A stretch of DNA of 64,000 nt. Origin: a virus. Positions 33,958 through 44,000 of this stretch are shown one piece after another (position 1 is the first letter of the stretch; every line of letters begins with the position of its first letter). Location of the stretch: the IMG/VR virus record IMGVR_UViG_3300048672_001165, positions 29,685-93,684 of that record; one strand, given 5' to 3'. The notes under the pieces are model-generated. The model was given only the letters and a program-made list of their open reading frames with translations, ran no database searches and had not been told where the DNA came from. The position numbers and the translations under genes were made by a program.

Positions 33958-34383
33958 TCACTTTTTCTTCTGAGAGGCCATGAATGAATCATAGTTCATG
34001 GCAGGCACACCAATGGTCATTTCATCAGGTGCCATAGAGACTTCTACAGTACTCTCATCGAGTTGAGGGGCGCTGCGGGCTGCTCCGTTTTCTACGCGGC
34101 CAATCGCTTTCAAACCACCTTGATCTAGCAAAGCAGCAATCAAACCAGCAGCTTGTGCATTGGCGTTAGCTGCTGTATCATCCACCTTCAGCTTAGCCAG
34201 TTGAATAGCAGCATGGTCCATATCGCGCAGCAAACTACCCAGCGCTCCTATTTTCTCACTGTGCATCTTGCCCAGGTCTTCACCTGCAGCAGCCACAATA
34301 GAGTTTACCAGCGCTTTTCTTGTTTGACGAGCAAAGCGCAAATCCACATCCGCATCAGCCAGATGACTCTTCAGATCCAACAT
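33958..34383 (-). CDS. Hypothetical helical protein
   Basis: The likely start is the ATG at 34383, eight bases after a strong AGGAGG; an in-frame GTG at 34392 would lie on top of the ribosome site. The product has 141 residues: a helical Ala-rich first half (about 1-95) and an acidic, Met-containing tail. No motif is recognised. It is convergent with hairpin gene 3 and divergent from the small gene at 34483. Confidence 0.55.
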   Translation of the reverse strand: MLDLKSHLADADVDLRFARQTRKALVNSIVAAAGEDLGKMHSEKIGALGSLLRDMDHAAIQLAKLKVDDTAANANAQAAGLIAALLDQGGLKAIGRVENGAARSAPQLDESTVEVSMAPDEMTIGVPAMNYDSFMASQKKK

Positions 34384-34482
34384 GATAGACACCTCCTAAC
34401 AAGGGGATAAGCCTTATTACAAAATACATTAATCACAAATTACTTACTAGAACTTATTCAAATATTTATTCAAGAAAGCTTC
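34384..34482. promoter_or_regulatory. AT-rich divergent region
   Basis: This gap between divergent genes is very AT-rich (for example ACAAAATACATTAATCACAA and AAATATTTATTC) and should contain promoters. The motif ATTAATCACAA partly resembles the AATCACATAT motif seen elsewhere in the window. Confidence 0.3.
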
Positions 34483-34650
34483 ATGATGAACAAGTCCAAG
34501 ACTCTGGAACAAGCACATCTAGCTGCTCAAAAGTTTCTTAAGCAAGGCTACTTGCTAATGACTGATCAGTCACTTCAAGCTCGCTTACAAGAAAAGAAAC
34601 CTTTTATAGACATTAAAGAATGTCCACGTCAAAGATCAACTCATGGTTGA
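34483..34650 (+). CDS. Small basic protein (55 residues)
   Basis: An ATG at 34483 opens a 55-residue frame, MMNKSKTLEQAHLAAQKFLK...CPRQRSTHG, helical and basic. AAGAAAG lies just upstream. The codon pattern looks coding and it fills a gap of over 300 bases between genes. No function can be assigned. Confidence 0.5.
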   Translation: MMNKSKTLEQAHLAAQKFLKQGYLLMTDQSLQARLQEKKPFIDIKECPRQRSTHG

Positions 34651-34735
34651 TTAAACGTTACGGACTTTCGTCTGCTTGACTTACCTCACACTGCCTATCC
34701 CCCAACACTTTAGGCAATCAGGAGAAACTCTGACC

Positions 34736-35170
34736 ATGGAACAAAATTCCAATCCTCAACGTGAGCAGCGCACATTGGCTCGGTTCTTGGCAGGCCATAC
34801 AGGCCCGCGTTCACGCCGTCCAAATGCGGCAGGGCGTGTGCTGTGGGACTTGTGGGCCCAAACCATGCGCTCGCTCAACATCTCGTCTGACCGACTCAGT
34901 AGTGCTATTGATACTTACATCAAAGCCATAGAAGCTAAAAACAAACATCTACCTGAGTCAGCTCGTATCAAGCCGTTCTTCAAAGGCAACATCCTACCTG
35001 AACTCTTAGGTTCAAGTGCACTTACTCTTAAGTCCGTCCTACGCGCCTGGCACATCGTCGGCATTGTGCGTGTAGAATTCAATGTCAAGTTGATCACGTT
35101 CAATCGTCAGGAAATCAATGTCTCGACTTCTCTCGATCTTCAAAACATCAAAGCCACCGACGACGAGTAG
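34736..35170 (+). CDS. Hypothetical basic protein
   Basis: Starting at the ATG at 34736 (AGGAGA upstream) gives 144 residues. The N-terminal 45 residues are Arg/Gln-rich and likely disordered; the centre is helical (SDRLSSAIDTYIKAIEAKNK). The last 53 bases overlap the start of the next gene in another frame. No family is recognised. Overlap indicates tight coupling with the following gene. Confidence 0.5.
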   Translation: MEQNSNPQREQRTLARFLAGHTGPRSRRPNAAGRVLWDLWAQTMRSLNISSDRLSSAIDTYIKAIEAKNKHLPESARIKPFFKGNILPELLGSSALTLKSVLRAWHIVGIVRVEFNVKLITFNRQEINVSTSLDLQNIKATDDE

Positions 35171-35705
35171 TCTTAAATTGACCCAAGCCGAAATGAGTGA
35201 AGCCATCACTCATTTTGCTACCATCTTGAGTGCTCGCAGCACCCAAGTCACTGAAGAAGAGAAAGGGGTCGTCTCTTCTTTTTTGAAAGATTGTCATATC
35301 CGTCCAGGGACTTTCTTTCGAGGACAAGTCGTACAGGCTATTAACTTGCAGATGACGGCACACAGCTTCATCTACGAGCTGGTAGAAGATACCATGTTTG
35401 CATTTGCTACCAGCTTTGGTGGGCAAGATGATGCGTATACGCGTCTATGCAACAACCTTGCTTTTGGCTACGACGTCACAGGTCCTGACCCTCGACTCTG
35501 TAGTCTACCAGTCCAAGAAAAACTCTGGTCTGCAGCCAACGCCTTAGCAGATGTCAACGACATCGAACAGCAAGGTACGTGGCTACAACAAAGCCGACTT
35601 GACCCCCCTACGCCAGAAGTACTGGCCAGTCTTTTGCTCAACAACAGACACCTAGTCTTTGTAGCAATGTGTACGTATATGAGTATCCTCACCCCAAAGG
35701 CCTAA
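35118..35705 (+). CDS. Hypothetical protein overlapping its upstream neighbour
   Basis: A 195-residue helical protein that starts within the preceding gene, with CAGGAAA just upstream of the ATG. It has several aromatic and Cys residues but no zinc-finger spacing. No motif is recognised. The 53-base overlap is long for a phage operon, so the start might alternatively lie further downstream, for example Met26 (KLTQAEMSEA). Confidence 0.5.
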   Translation: MSRLLSIFKTSKPPTTSSLKLTQAEMSEAITHFATILSARSTQVTEEEKGVVSSFLKDCHIRPGTFFRGQVVQAINLQMTAHSFIYELVEDTMFAFATSFGGQDDAYTRLCNNLAFGYDVTGPDPRLCSLPVQEKLWSAANALADVNDIEQQGTWLQQSRLDPPTPEVLASLLLNNRHLVFVAMCTYMSILTPKA

Positions 35706-35721
35706 AAAGGAGATACTAAAA

Positions 35722-35769
35722 AACAAGATTCCAACTTTTTATGGAACCATATCACCACCTTGAAGTAGG
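35722..35769 (+). promoter_or_regulatory. Promoter-like AACAAGATT-17-CATATCAC arrangement
   Basis: AACAAGATT (35722-35730) is followed after 17 bases by CATATCAC (35748-35755) and then by CACCTTGAAGTAGG. The same AACAAGATT and CATATAAC pair with the same 17-base gap occurs before the gene at 63540. A 17-base gap between two boxes is the usual -35/-10 spacing. It is followed by a 70-base leader to the ATG at 35826. Confidence 0.45.
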
Positions 35770-35825
35770 CTGCTTAACTTTCCAAAGTAAGTGACTTCAA
35801 CTTGTGAAAGAAAGGGAATAAGTCA

Positions 35826-37556
35826 ATGGTTCTGACTGAAACCCACCTGTCGCCAGAGATGTTTGTGTTCGAGGAAATCCCTCCTGAGCACATTCCACAT
35901 TACCTGGCTCTGTTGTCTGAAGGCCAAATACCCACGGCCGAATTGATCAAGGAACGCATCATGACCACCAACTGCATCGACACCACCACCATCGTCACCG
36001 ACGTCGCCTACGGTGGCGACCAGACCGGCATCAGTGCCGCCCCGGCGCTGACCCTGATCAGCAATCCGCTGGCCGGCGATGATGCCGGCGCTTCCTCGTA
36101 CGAAGCTCCGACTCCGACCACCGCTGCCCCGGTCGTCATCGCCAACGCCGCCTGGGCGCCGGTGGCACGGCCGTCCTACGCCGAGCCGATCCCCTACAAG
36201 GCCGGCCTGAGCACGGACGTGCAAACGCAAGCGTACGTCTACGAAGGCGAGCGGTATATCCGTCACAAGACGGTTGAGCCGTTTGTCACGTCCGGCAACT
36301 TCGGCAAGGAACGCAACGAGGGTAAGTGGTACAAGATCGGCGCAGCGGGCGCCAAGGTCGCTGGCGCCAACGGTACCGTCCTGGCCCCGGCCAAGCCCGC
36401 CGCTTTCAACGAGCCGGTGCAGTACGTTGTCGGCCTCGACACGGCCGACCACACCCAGCCGGTCGACGCGCCGGACGGCAACCGCTACGTGCGGGAACGA
36501 AAGGTGCCGGCGTTCATCGCCAGCGGCGACTTCGAAGCCGAACTGGCCGCCGGCAAGTGGTTCAAGATCCGCGGCCCCAAGCCGGTCAAGGCCGAAGTGA
36601 TCATGGCCCCCAAGGCCAAGACCCTCACCGGCGCTCCGGCTTCGTCGGAAGCCCTGCAGAAGCTGGCCGAGCGCGCCAACAACACCAACCTGGCCAAGCT
36701 GGTGTCCCCGGTGAAGACCGCGTCGCTGCTGCAAGCTGCAGCGGCCGGCTCCGGCCACAAGGCCAAGCTGGCTGGCCTGGTCGCCGCCTCGACCGGCAAC
36801 GATGAGTGGCGTGAGGACACCCTGAACATCTGGACCCGCTCGGCGCAGCCGGTCGGCCAGCTGCTGGACGTCTCCGCTGACAACAACGTCGGCCTCGACC
36901 TCGGCCTGGACAAGGACGGCAACCCGATCTCGGGCGGCACGTTCCGTACCGTCAAGGGTCTGGAACTCTGGCTGCGCCTGAAGGACCAGTCCTTCGAGGC
37001 GATGGTCCAGACGCTGCGCACGGCCAGCAGCGGCAAGCTGCACCATGTGGTCAAGGACCACCCGGAGCATTTCAGCGACCTGAGCCCGGAAATCATCGCG
37101 CTCATCGGCGCGGTGCTCTGGGACCACCTGCTCAAGGCCGAGCACGTCGCTCACCGTGCTGAACTGGCCCGCGCCGGCCAGATCGTGTCGAAGTACATGC
37201 ATGGTGAAGAGATCGACGAAGCCACCGGCGCCGTCCTGACGCCGGGCAGCTGGCGCCACACCACCGAGGCCTGGTGGATCGTCCCGCTGGCGCAAGCCAT
37301 GCAGGATGCGCTGCTGACCGCGGACGCCGAAGGTCGTGATGCGGCTGAAGTCGCCGTCGATTGGGACGGAACGGCCAAGCAGGCCTTCGAAGACAACAAG
37401 AAGCGCATCGAGCGCCGGCAGGCGCAACGTGTCGACTTCAATGCGCCTGCCCGGCGCAGCTCGTTCATCACGGACTACCGTGATCCGCCCAAGCCCAAGC
37501 ACGGCAAGAAGGTCAAGGTCGAGACGGCCGCGCCTGCCAAGAAGGGCAAGAAGTAA
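35826..37556 (+). CDS. GC-rich 576-residue protein with two copies of a repeat module
   Basis: Residues about 117-172 and 193-250 are two copies of a module with YxAGLSTD/YVVGLDTA, YVYEGERYIR/DAPDGNRYVR, SGNF/SGDF and GKWYKI/GKWFKI motifs. One copy also occurs in hairpin gene 3. The first 45 residues are encoded by ordinary, less GC-rich codons; from the in-frame ATG at 35961 (AAGGAA site upstream) the DNA becomes strongly GC-rich. Either start is possible. The middle (about 330-480) is helical and the end is Lys-rich (KKGKK), which could bind nucleic acid. No known family is recognised. It is likely highly expressed, given codon usage and its own promoter-like region and double terminator. 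Confidence 0.6.
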   Translation: MVLTETHLSPEMFVFEEIPPEHIPHYLALLSEGQIPTAELIKERIMTTNCIDTTTIVTDVAYGGDQTGISAAPALTLISNPLAGDDAGASSYEAPTPTTAAPVVIANAAWAPVARPSYAEPIPYKAGLSTDVQTQAYVYEGERYIRHKTVEPFVTSGNFGKERNEGKWYKIGAAGAKVAGANGTVLAPAKPAAFNEPVQYVVGLDTADHTQPVDAPDGNRYVRERKVPAFIASGDFEAELAAGKWFKIRGPKPVKAEVIMAPKAKTLTGAPASSEALQKLAERANNTNLAKLVSPVKTASLLQAAAAGSGHKAKLAGLVAASTGNDEWREDTLNIWTRSAQPVGQLLDVSADNNVGLDLGLDKDGNPISGGTFRTVKGLELWLRLKDQSFEAMVQTLRTASSGKLHHVVKDHPEHFSDLSPEIIALIGAVLWDHLLKAEHVAHRAELARAGQIVSKYMHGEEIDEATGAVLTPGSWRHTTEAWWIVPLAQAMQDALLTADAEGRDAAEVAVDWDGTAKQAFEDNKKRIERRQAQRVDFNAPARRSSFITDYRDPPKPKHGKKVKVETAAPAKKGKK

Positions 37557-37581
37557 GTAAGTTTTCCTGTGGTGGGGTGGT

Positions 37582-37616
37582 AAGGGGGAGTCTTGTTAAA
37601 CACAAGCTCCCCCTTT
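37582..37616 (+). terminator. First of two tandem terminators
   Basis: The stem AAGGGGGAG-T-CTTGT / ACAAG-CTCCCCCTT is followed by TCCTTG. Confidence 0.75.
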
Positions 37617-37651
37617 CCTTGTACCTGCTATGAGAAACTGATCCAACGTGA

Positions 37652-37703
37652 AGAACACTTGAAAGGCTAATCCCCTTTTGAGTGTTCTTTTCTTTTTTCT
37701 TTT
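37652..37703 (+). terminator. Second tandem terminator
   Basis: The stem AAGAACACT (37652-37660) / AGTGTTCTT (37681-37689) is followed by TTCTTTTTTCTTTT and an ATGCCG element. Confidence 0.75.
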
Positions 37704-37769
37704 ATGCCGCTCTTTTTATTTTTGATAAGTATGAAATGATAAGGTCTTGAATTAAAGGAAACACTGAAT

Positions 37770-38903
37770 ATGTCCAGTCCACAACTTGCTTCTACTATCT
37801 TTATCGGCGGAGCTGATGAGAGCTTAGCTGTTAAAGATGTTTACAAAGCCAGCTCAGGTGTCGTCATTAATGACTATACGTCTGGAGCAGCTACAGCTCA
37901 GCTGATTGACTCAGCTCAAGCTGCACAAACCACCGAGATCAACGTAGGCGATGTTGCTTATAAAGGTGACAAGTTTGCAGAAACACCTGCTGCACAAAAG
38001 AAGATTGATAAAGAATCTTTCATGAAGAATTTGGCTGCCTTGAATATGAAGGTGGTCAACGGCATGAAGTCGTTATCCAGCACGATTCAAAGTAATCTGG
38101 CTAAAGCAAATGACTTAAGAAACAAAATTGACGTCACCATTGCAGGTGTGACAACAACCGTCACTGCAGCGGACTTGACCACGGTCTCAGGTCTGACAGG
38201 TATACTGATCAATACGGTTAATGGTAGTGATCTACCCATTAACTTTAAAGACGTTGCCACCGTAGTGCAGATGAGTAAGAACTTGATTGGGGAGGCGTCT
38301 AAGTGCGGCCTCACAGGGTTCTTGACTGCGTTTTCTGGTAATAGTGAATACAGGAAATACGCTCTGACCTCACTGACGCTTAGTGCTGCGCGCAGCGCTT
38401 TAGCCAATAGTGATCACTTCCTACTGAGTGAGATTGTTCATATTGGGGGTGCAAAGCATCTCAAAGCCGCCTACCCTGGCTTTGTGGCGAAGTACAGCAG
38501 AGGTTACCGCATTGCCCCTCGACGTAATGACCGCGGTGTCAAACTAGCGCATAACCCTGCAGAAGAGTTTCGCAATACGATCACCAACTACCTTGGTCTA
38601 GACAGTGGATTTGGAGTAGGTCACCGCAACCAACGCATCGTCATGCGTCCCCAAGCGGGCCCTGACGTCAGCCCTGATCTACAGCGGGGTATGCGTTGTT
38701 ATGTGAGTGCCAATGCGCCTAGTGTTCGAGGCCAGATTGCAGCAGCTAAGCTGAACGGCGCTCTAGGCAGTTTGAATACAGCTGCTCAAACTCCTGACTA
38801 TGCATTTCATCTACTGACCCACAGAGTCAAAACGCTCAGCTGTAAGCAGCAAATCCAAGCAAATCATCCCAAGCTCATACTGCCTGGCCAACTCAAACTT
38901 TAA
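37770..38903 (+). CDS. Probable tail structural protein
   Basis: A 377-residue protein with AAAGGA upstream, Ala/Thr/Ser-rich in the first 230 residues and more basic later (RRNDRGVKLAHNP). Hydrophobic beta stretches (IDVTIAGVTTTVTAADL) are seen but no catalytic motif. It lies 13 bases before a 702-residue tail gene and ahead of the tape measure, so a tail or baseplate hub role is inferred from order. Confidence 0.55.
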   Translation: MSSPQLASTIFIGGADESLAVKDVYKASSGVVINDYTSGAATAQLIDSAQAAQTTEINVGDVAYKGDKFAETPAAQKKIDKESFMKNLAALNMKVVNGMKSLSSTIQSNLAKANDLRNKIDVTIAGVTTTVTAADLTTVSGLTGILINTVNGSDLPINFKDVATVVQMSKNLIGEASKCGLTGFLTAFSGNSEYRKYALTSLTLSAARSALANSDHFLLSEIVHIGGAKHLKAAYPGFVAKYSRGYRIAPRRNDRGVKLAHNPAEEFRNTITNYLGLDSGFGVGHRNQRIVMRPQAGPDVSPDLQRGMRCYVSANAPSVRGQIAAAKLNGALGSLNTAAQTPDYAFHLLTHRVKTLSCKQQIQANHPKLILPGQLKL

Positions 38904-38916
38904 ACGATAACACGAC

Positions 38917-41025
38917 ATGGCACTTCCTAAGATCATCGACCTGGCTCGCCAACAAGCCAAGTACACCAAGCCGTCTAAAGCTGATCCTATTGGCGCACAA
39001 GCCAATAGAACTTGGCTTAAACATGCGTTCATGATTCCGTTCAAGACAGACCCTCGTACAGGGAAAACGGAAATCATGTTAGCAGATATTGATAAACGCA
39101 ACATGGGGTTTTCTTCTGCGTTTTTTAAGTTTACCAATTCGTCGATGGGTGGGAGCTTGTGTATCAATCCTCCGCCTCAGTTTACCCGGTATGCTGACCC
39201 ACGCGTCAAGGGCATTAACCCAGATGCCAGGCGCATGAGCGTACTGCACCAAAAGGGCAGCTTAGGTCAGGGTCGACAATACTCAGAGATGATTGATGAC
39301 AATAGCCAGATCATCCACTTGAGATTTGGTGTACCAAGTTTCAATTCTCTCTTTCAATTCTTCACAGGTTTTTATAACGGCTCTTTAGCTCGCTTAGTGC
39401 GAACCGGTCGTGTAGACCAAACGTTCTTTGAAAAAGTCATTAACGCAGCGCTCACCGTCATCGAGATTGCGATTCTGCCGCTGACAATTCTACCCATGAT
39501 GATCATGGCTGTAGGCAACGCCGTGCGTTTCTTTTTACGCATGCCAGCCAGTAAGTTCTACTATCTGAAACCAACCATGCTCACCTACTGGCATACGGTC
39601 ACCAGTTTAGTGAACATGATGGCTGTGAATCAAAAGTTGGTGACTTATACTCAACCAGACATGACAGAGCAGTTCTTAAACGAAAAAGTGACTCCTAAAC
39701 ATATCCGCTCAATTCTTCAGGATCTATTTCCTGAGATGACAGAGCGAGGAGTACCTGACATGTACTTGATTGCGACCAAAGCAAAACGCTTAGAGATGCG
39801 CCAGCGTGAGAACCTCTTTAAGCAGCTCAGCTCTAGCTGGGAAGGTAAGAACGCAGGGCCTATCGATCCGTCGACTGAGTTTACCAAATCTAACCCGAGT
39901 GAGACGATTCCCTATAGCCGCAAGTCGGTGTGGGAGCGTTGGATGAAATCACCCGTCCATGGTCAAGCTCTGAAGTCTGAAATTGAAACAGATTGGCGAG
40001 AGCCTGCGAAGAAGCCTGAAACACCTGCAGGAACTGCTGAAGAAACTATTGGAGATAAGGTCAGTAGTCTTGCAGACAAAGCAGGTAACTACATCTCTAC
40101 GATTGCTAGTGAGGCGCAAGAGCAGTTTACTGCAACGTCTCAAGACGGCGCAGAGTGGCTGAGTCTTCGAGTCGATTATACGGGCTCTCAAACTGAATCA
40201 TTCTCTACCAGCACAGCGCCCAGTAGCCTGGCTGAGAAGATGAACAGCGCGTCTCAAAGCGCGCGCGAGATTCGCTACAACTATGCCGAAGGTAACCTTG
40301 ACTCGATGGGTTTAGTCAAAGGTGCTATTGACGGGATTGCTGCAGTTGCCACTCAGGCTGCTGACTTGCTGCACATCGGCGGTCTAGCTGCTTTTGCAGG
40401 CAGCAGCTTTGTCGACATTCCTGAACACGTGACGGATACGCAAGCCAGTATCCGCTCTAGCAGTTACTCGTTCAAACTCATTTCTCCTCACGGTAACATC
40501 ATCTCTCAGTTTGTGCACATCTATATTCCTTTGATGTGCATGCTGGCCGGTGCTCTTCCTCGTTCCGTGGGTAAACAAGCACACACTGATCCGTTCCTGT
40601 GTGAACTCTATGACCGGGGGCGTACTGCAGTCAGGCTAGGCGTCATTGATTCTTTGTCGATTACCCGAGGTACTTCCAACTTAGGGTTTGATAAAGATGG
40701 CAGAGCCATGGCCATTGATGTGTCTTTCACTGTCAAAGACCTGAGTACGATTGTAGCTGTACCTATGCATAACTCGCTCAGTCTTAATCCGTTTGAAGGC
40801 ATCTTTGATACGGACAACAAGTTTGTAGACTACATGACCACGCTGGCAGCTATTCCTCTGTACGAGTTTGACTACAGACTACCTATTTTACGAAGGCAGC
40901 TGGATACAAAGATAGCTGACTTGAGGAGCTACTTCTCAGTCAGCAGGTTGGCTCTTGACTTAGGCGGGTCAGCACCAGCGCAGCTGTACGCAGCGCTCTT
41001 CTCATACGGCACACCAAAGAAGTAA
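38917..41025 (+). CDS. Large tail/baseplate protein with hydrophobic helix and tube-like C-terminus
   Basis: A 702-residue protein. Residues about 185-210 are strongly hydrophobic (IEIAILPLTILPMMIMAVG) and could cross a membrane. Residues 330-460 are Ser/Thr/Glu-rich and likely flexible. The C-terminal part (about 500-640) has IDSLSITRGTSNLGFDKDGRAMAIDVSFTVKDLS, a beta-hairpin pattern that resembles, from memory, tail-tube or hub proteins of contractile tails. It precedes the tape-measure gene, which lies convergently. A hub or tail-tip role that penetrates the host envelope is a reasonable inference. Confidence 0.6.
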   Translation: MALPKIIDLARQQAKYTKPSKADPIGAQANRTWLKHAFMIPFKTDPRTGKTEIMLADIDKRNMGFSSAFFKFTNSSMGGSLCINPPPQFTRYADPRVKGINPDARRMSVLHQKGSLGQGRQYSEMIDDNSQIIHLRFGVPSFNSLFQFFTGFYNGSLARLVRTGRVDQTFFEKVINAALTVIEIAILPLTILPMMIMAVGNAVRFFLRMPASKFYYLKPTMLTYWHTVTSLVNMMAVNQKLVTYTQPDMTEQFLNEKVTPKHIRSILQDLFPEMTERGVPDMYLIATKAKRLEMRQRENLFKQLSSSWEGKNAGPIDPSTEFTKSNPSETIPYSRKSVWERWMKSPVHGQALKSEIETDWREPAKKPETPAGTAEETIGDKVSSLADKAGNYISTIASEAQEQFTATSQDGAEWLSLRVDYTGSQTESFSTSTAPSSLAEKMNSASQSAREIRYNYAEGNLDSMGLVKGAIDGIAAVATQAADLLHIGGLAAFAGSSFVDIPEHVTDTQASIRSSSYSFKLISPHGNIISQFVHIYIPLMCMLAGALPRSVGKQAHTDPFLCELYDRGRTAVRLGVIDSLSITRGTSNLGFDKDGRAMAIDVSFTVKDLSTIVAVPMHNSLSLNPFEGIFDTDNKFVDYMTTLAAIPLYEFDYRLPILRRQLDTKIADLRSYFSVSRLALDLGGSAPAQLYAALFSYGTPKK

Positions 41026-41027
41026 AC

Positions 41028-41079
41028 GGCATAAAAGGGCAGGCTATTAAAGCCTGCCCCCTATGCTGCTTTTATGCCG
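41028..41079. terminator. Bidirectional terminator before the tape measure
   Basis: The inner stem GGGCAGGCT (41037-41045) / AGCCTGCCC (41051-41059) is framed by CGGCATAAAA on the left and TTTTATGCCG on the right (41070-41079), overlapping the end of the minus-strand gene. Confidence 0.85.
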
Positions 41080-44000
41080 CCCGTCGCATACTGACAGGAA
41101 GTTTCGGCATGGCATACGTGGTAGAACCAGACTGAGTCACACTGGCTTGCTCCATTGGAGAAGGAGCCGGTGTGGGCTGGTTGTCGTTTGTGCCGCCCTT
41201 TTGAGGCGCTTGACCGCTCATCAGCTGCATGATCTCTAGAATCTTAGTCTGGATCTGGAGTTGCTGGGTCAGTAAGTTTTCAGTCTTGCTCAAGTCAATA
41301 CCGCCCGTAGAGGCGTTAGACCGAGCCATGGCTGACACAGCACTACTGGAGATAGGCGTATCCGCCCGCGCTGTAGAGCGCATCTCAGCAGCAGGAGCAG
41401 GCTTGTAGATCGCCTGGTTCATGCCAGGAGTGCCGCTGTCCAAACGACTACGAGGTGTAGGTGTAGCAGTATTGTTAGAAGCTATCATGCTCGGTGAGTA
41501 AGTATCTTTAGCGACCTTCTCAACCTTGACTGAACTATCCGCCTTGGTATTAATACCAAACTGGCGAGCTTTACCAACCACCTTTTTATCCAGCACCTGA
41601 TAGACTTCAGAGACTGAACGAGGTGTATTGCCGTTATAGAAGATAGGCTTGTTGGCAGCAGCAGGTCCAGGCATGAGGTCAGGCGCGCTCATACCAGGAT
41701 TACGGTCTACTGCATTGATGAGCTGGGCAGCGCCAGCCGGGCCTAAGAAGTGAGCTGCGTACGTATCCGTCGCTGTCACGTTTGGGTCACCTGTTTTCTG
41801 TGCCATGTAGCTGACATTCTCTTTGATGAAGTGTGCCCCCATCAGAGCGCTGTGTTGAGGATCTAAAGGATTAAGCTCCTTAGGATCGTAGCCATACCGA
41901 GGGCCGTACTTTTGAGCCATGTTCTTCCAAGTGGAATCGATGAACTGGTACAGGCCCTTTGCAGAGCTTGTGCCAGCTTTGGCATTAGGGTTAAAGTCCG
42001 ATTCAAGCGCCACAGTTGACATGGCAATACTTGGATCAACCCCAACAATATTGGCCGCATCAGTCACGATTTTCTTCACGTCTTCCTTACCCGTGGCTTT
42101 AAAGTCACCCATGAGTTCGGGTTTTGCAGGCACATCGACTGTAGAAGCAGATACGCTAGAACCGCCTGTAGGCGCCGTAATGCTACTTGGAGCAGCACTG
42201 GTACCAACAGGCCCTGTAAAGGAGCTTGTAGGGGCTGTAGAAGCCGCTACAGGGCTACTGGCTGCAGTCTTTTGTGCGTCTACGGACGACTTCAATGTGC
42301 TGATGTCTTTCTTGACTGTTTCAGCTTGTGCTTTCTTTTCTTCTACAAGTGCTTTGGTCTTATCCAGGTCTTGTAGGAAGTTGATGTTTTCATTCAGACT
42401 GGTAGAGTCTGAATTGATGGCGTACTCATCAAACGGGTTGTATTCAATAGACCACACGTTTGAGCCTTGGAACAGTTTGATGATTTCCACTTGTTCACTG
42501 GGCTTAAGAGCCGAGCCGTCATCTGTTGCGTTTTTACCACGTTTAATCAAGCCGTAATGGTACACCAAATAGATGTAGAGAAAACGCGTTCTAAACCAAT
42601 TACGCACTGCAACGGTTTCATCATTGTTACCAAACAAAATCCAAGGGAATTGTTGGTGCAGAGCTAAAGTCATCTTAGCGGTCAGCTCTACGTCTTTGAC
42701 TGCTTCAGGACCTTTACTCCAATCGATGAACTTAGACAACTCATTTTCAAGAGCTGCCATCATGGCTACCTTATCAGGGTCCAGGGTGGTCAGACCGTAG
42801 GCTTTATACCGCGCTGCATCAATCGCAGAAAGCTTGCCCTTCATGCTGCTCAATTTAAGATCTAAACTGTTCAGTAGATCAGCTGTTTCTTTTTGAAGAC
42901 TGCCTAACTCATCTTGTTTACCCTTAAGGGCTTGAAGAAGCTGAGTGTCAATCACGGCAGGCTTACTGGCAGCGACCATGCTAGCCGACTTAGCTGCAGT
43001 ACCCAAGACTTCTTTAGCGACTTGCCTTTGAGTTGACGCAGCAACGCTTCTGGTTTCTTTCTCAGCTACCTTGACCTGAGTCTGCACGTCTTTCTTAGGG
43101 ACGTCCAAAGCAGAGCCCTTAGTCGCTAAAGGAGAAAACTTATCTGTTTTCTCATCGGGGATGTTGTAGCTTCTTTTCACAGAAGCGTACACAGCGTCTA
43201 CGACGTCTCGCTTCACAGCTGAGTCACCATTAGGCAAAGTCAAGTAGCTGTACGGCCCAGACTCAAACTTTACAGCCTTATAAACGTCAGGCCAATCTGT
43301 CTTCTTGATCAAGCTCGTATCGGTTGAGTTCTTCCCACCATTGAAGTGGTTGTAGATCGCAATGGAGTTCAAATAGACAGGCTTAAAGCGGTTTTGGAAC
43401 CAACCCAAGAACCAACCTGTGTGAGTCTTGTTCTCGTTATTAAGCCCAAAGATCTCCATGGCTTCTTTCAGATTGATTTTACCTGCATCAAAACTAGCGC
43501 CTTCAGGGCCCAGCTTGACGGTAGGATCAATCATGTTTTCCAGAGTCCTCACTTTACCAAAGAGGCTGTGATCCGTGGTGATGAAACCATACTGACTCAT
43601 GCGGATCTCATCAAAAGGACCCGGGTTATTTTGGACGTACTTGTATGCTTTGTAAGCGCCATACCCCAGCAGGGCTGCAGCAGCGACGCCTAGGGTAATG
43701 GGTGACGTCAGCGCAGCCAGAGCAGTCCCGCCAGCCGTAGCCAGCATGCCGCCTACACCGAGTCCGCCTGCTGTAGCAGCAGTCGTCGCAGCAGCGGCTG
43801 TACCTGCAGCAGCTGTGCCCGCGGCAGCAGTGCCTGCAGCTGCACCAGTGGCAGCAGTTGCAGCTGTACTCAGACCACCCATGCCCAGCAAGGAGCCAGC
43901 TGTCTTCAAAAGGTTTCCTCCAGAGAAGAGCCCTTTCAGGCCAGTGAGTAAGTCACCTATTCCGCCTAGGAGGCTGCTGTCTTCTTTCTTGCCAGACTTG

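Noticed and set aside
35823-37502. 559-codon minus-strand frame opposite the 576-residue gene
   Set aside because: It mirrors a GC-rich plus-strand gene. The implied protein is Arg/Gly/Val-rich low-complexity sequence with no start signal; the plus strand has repeats and a ribosome site.
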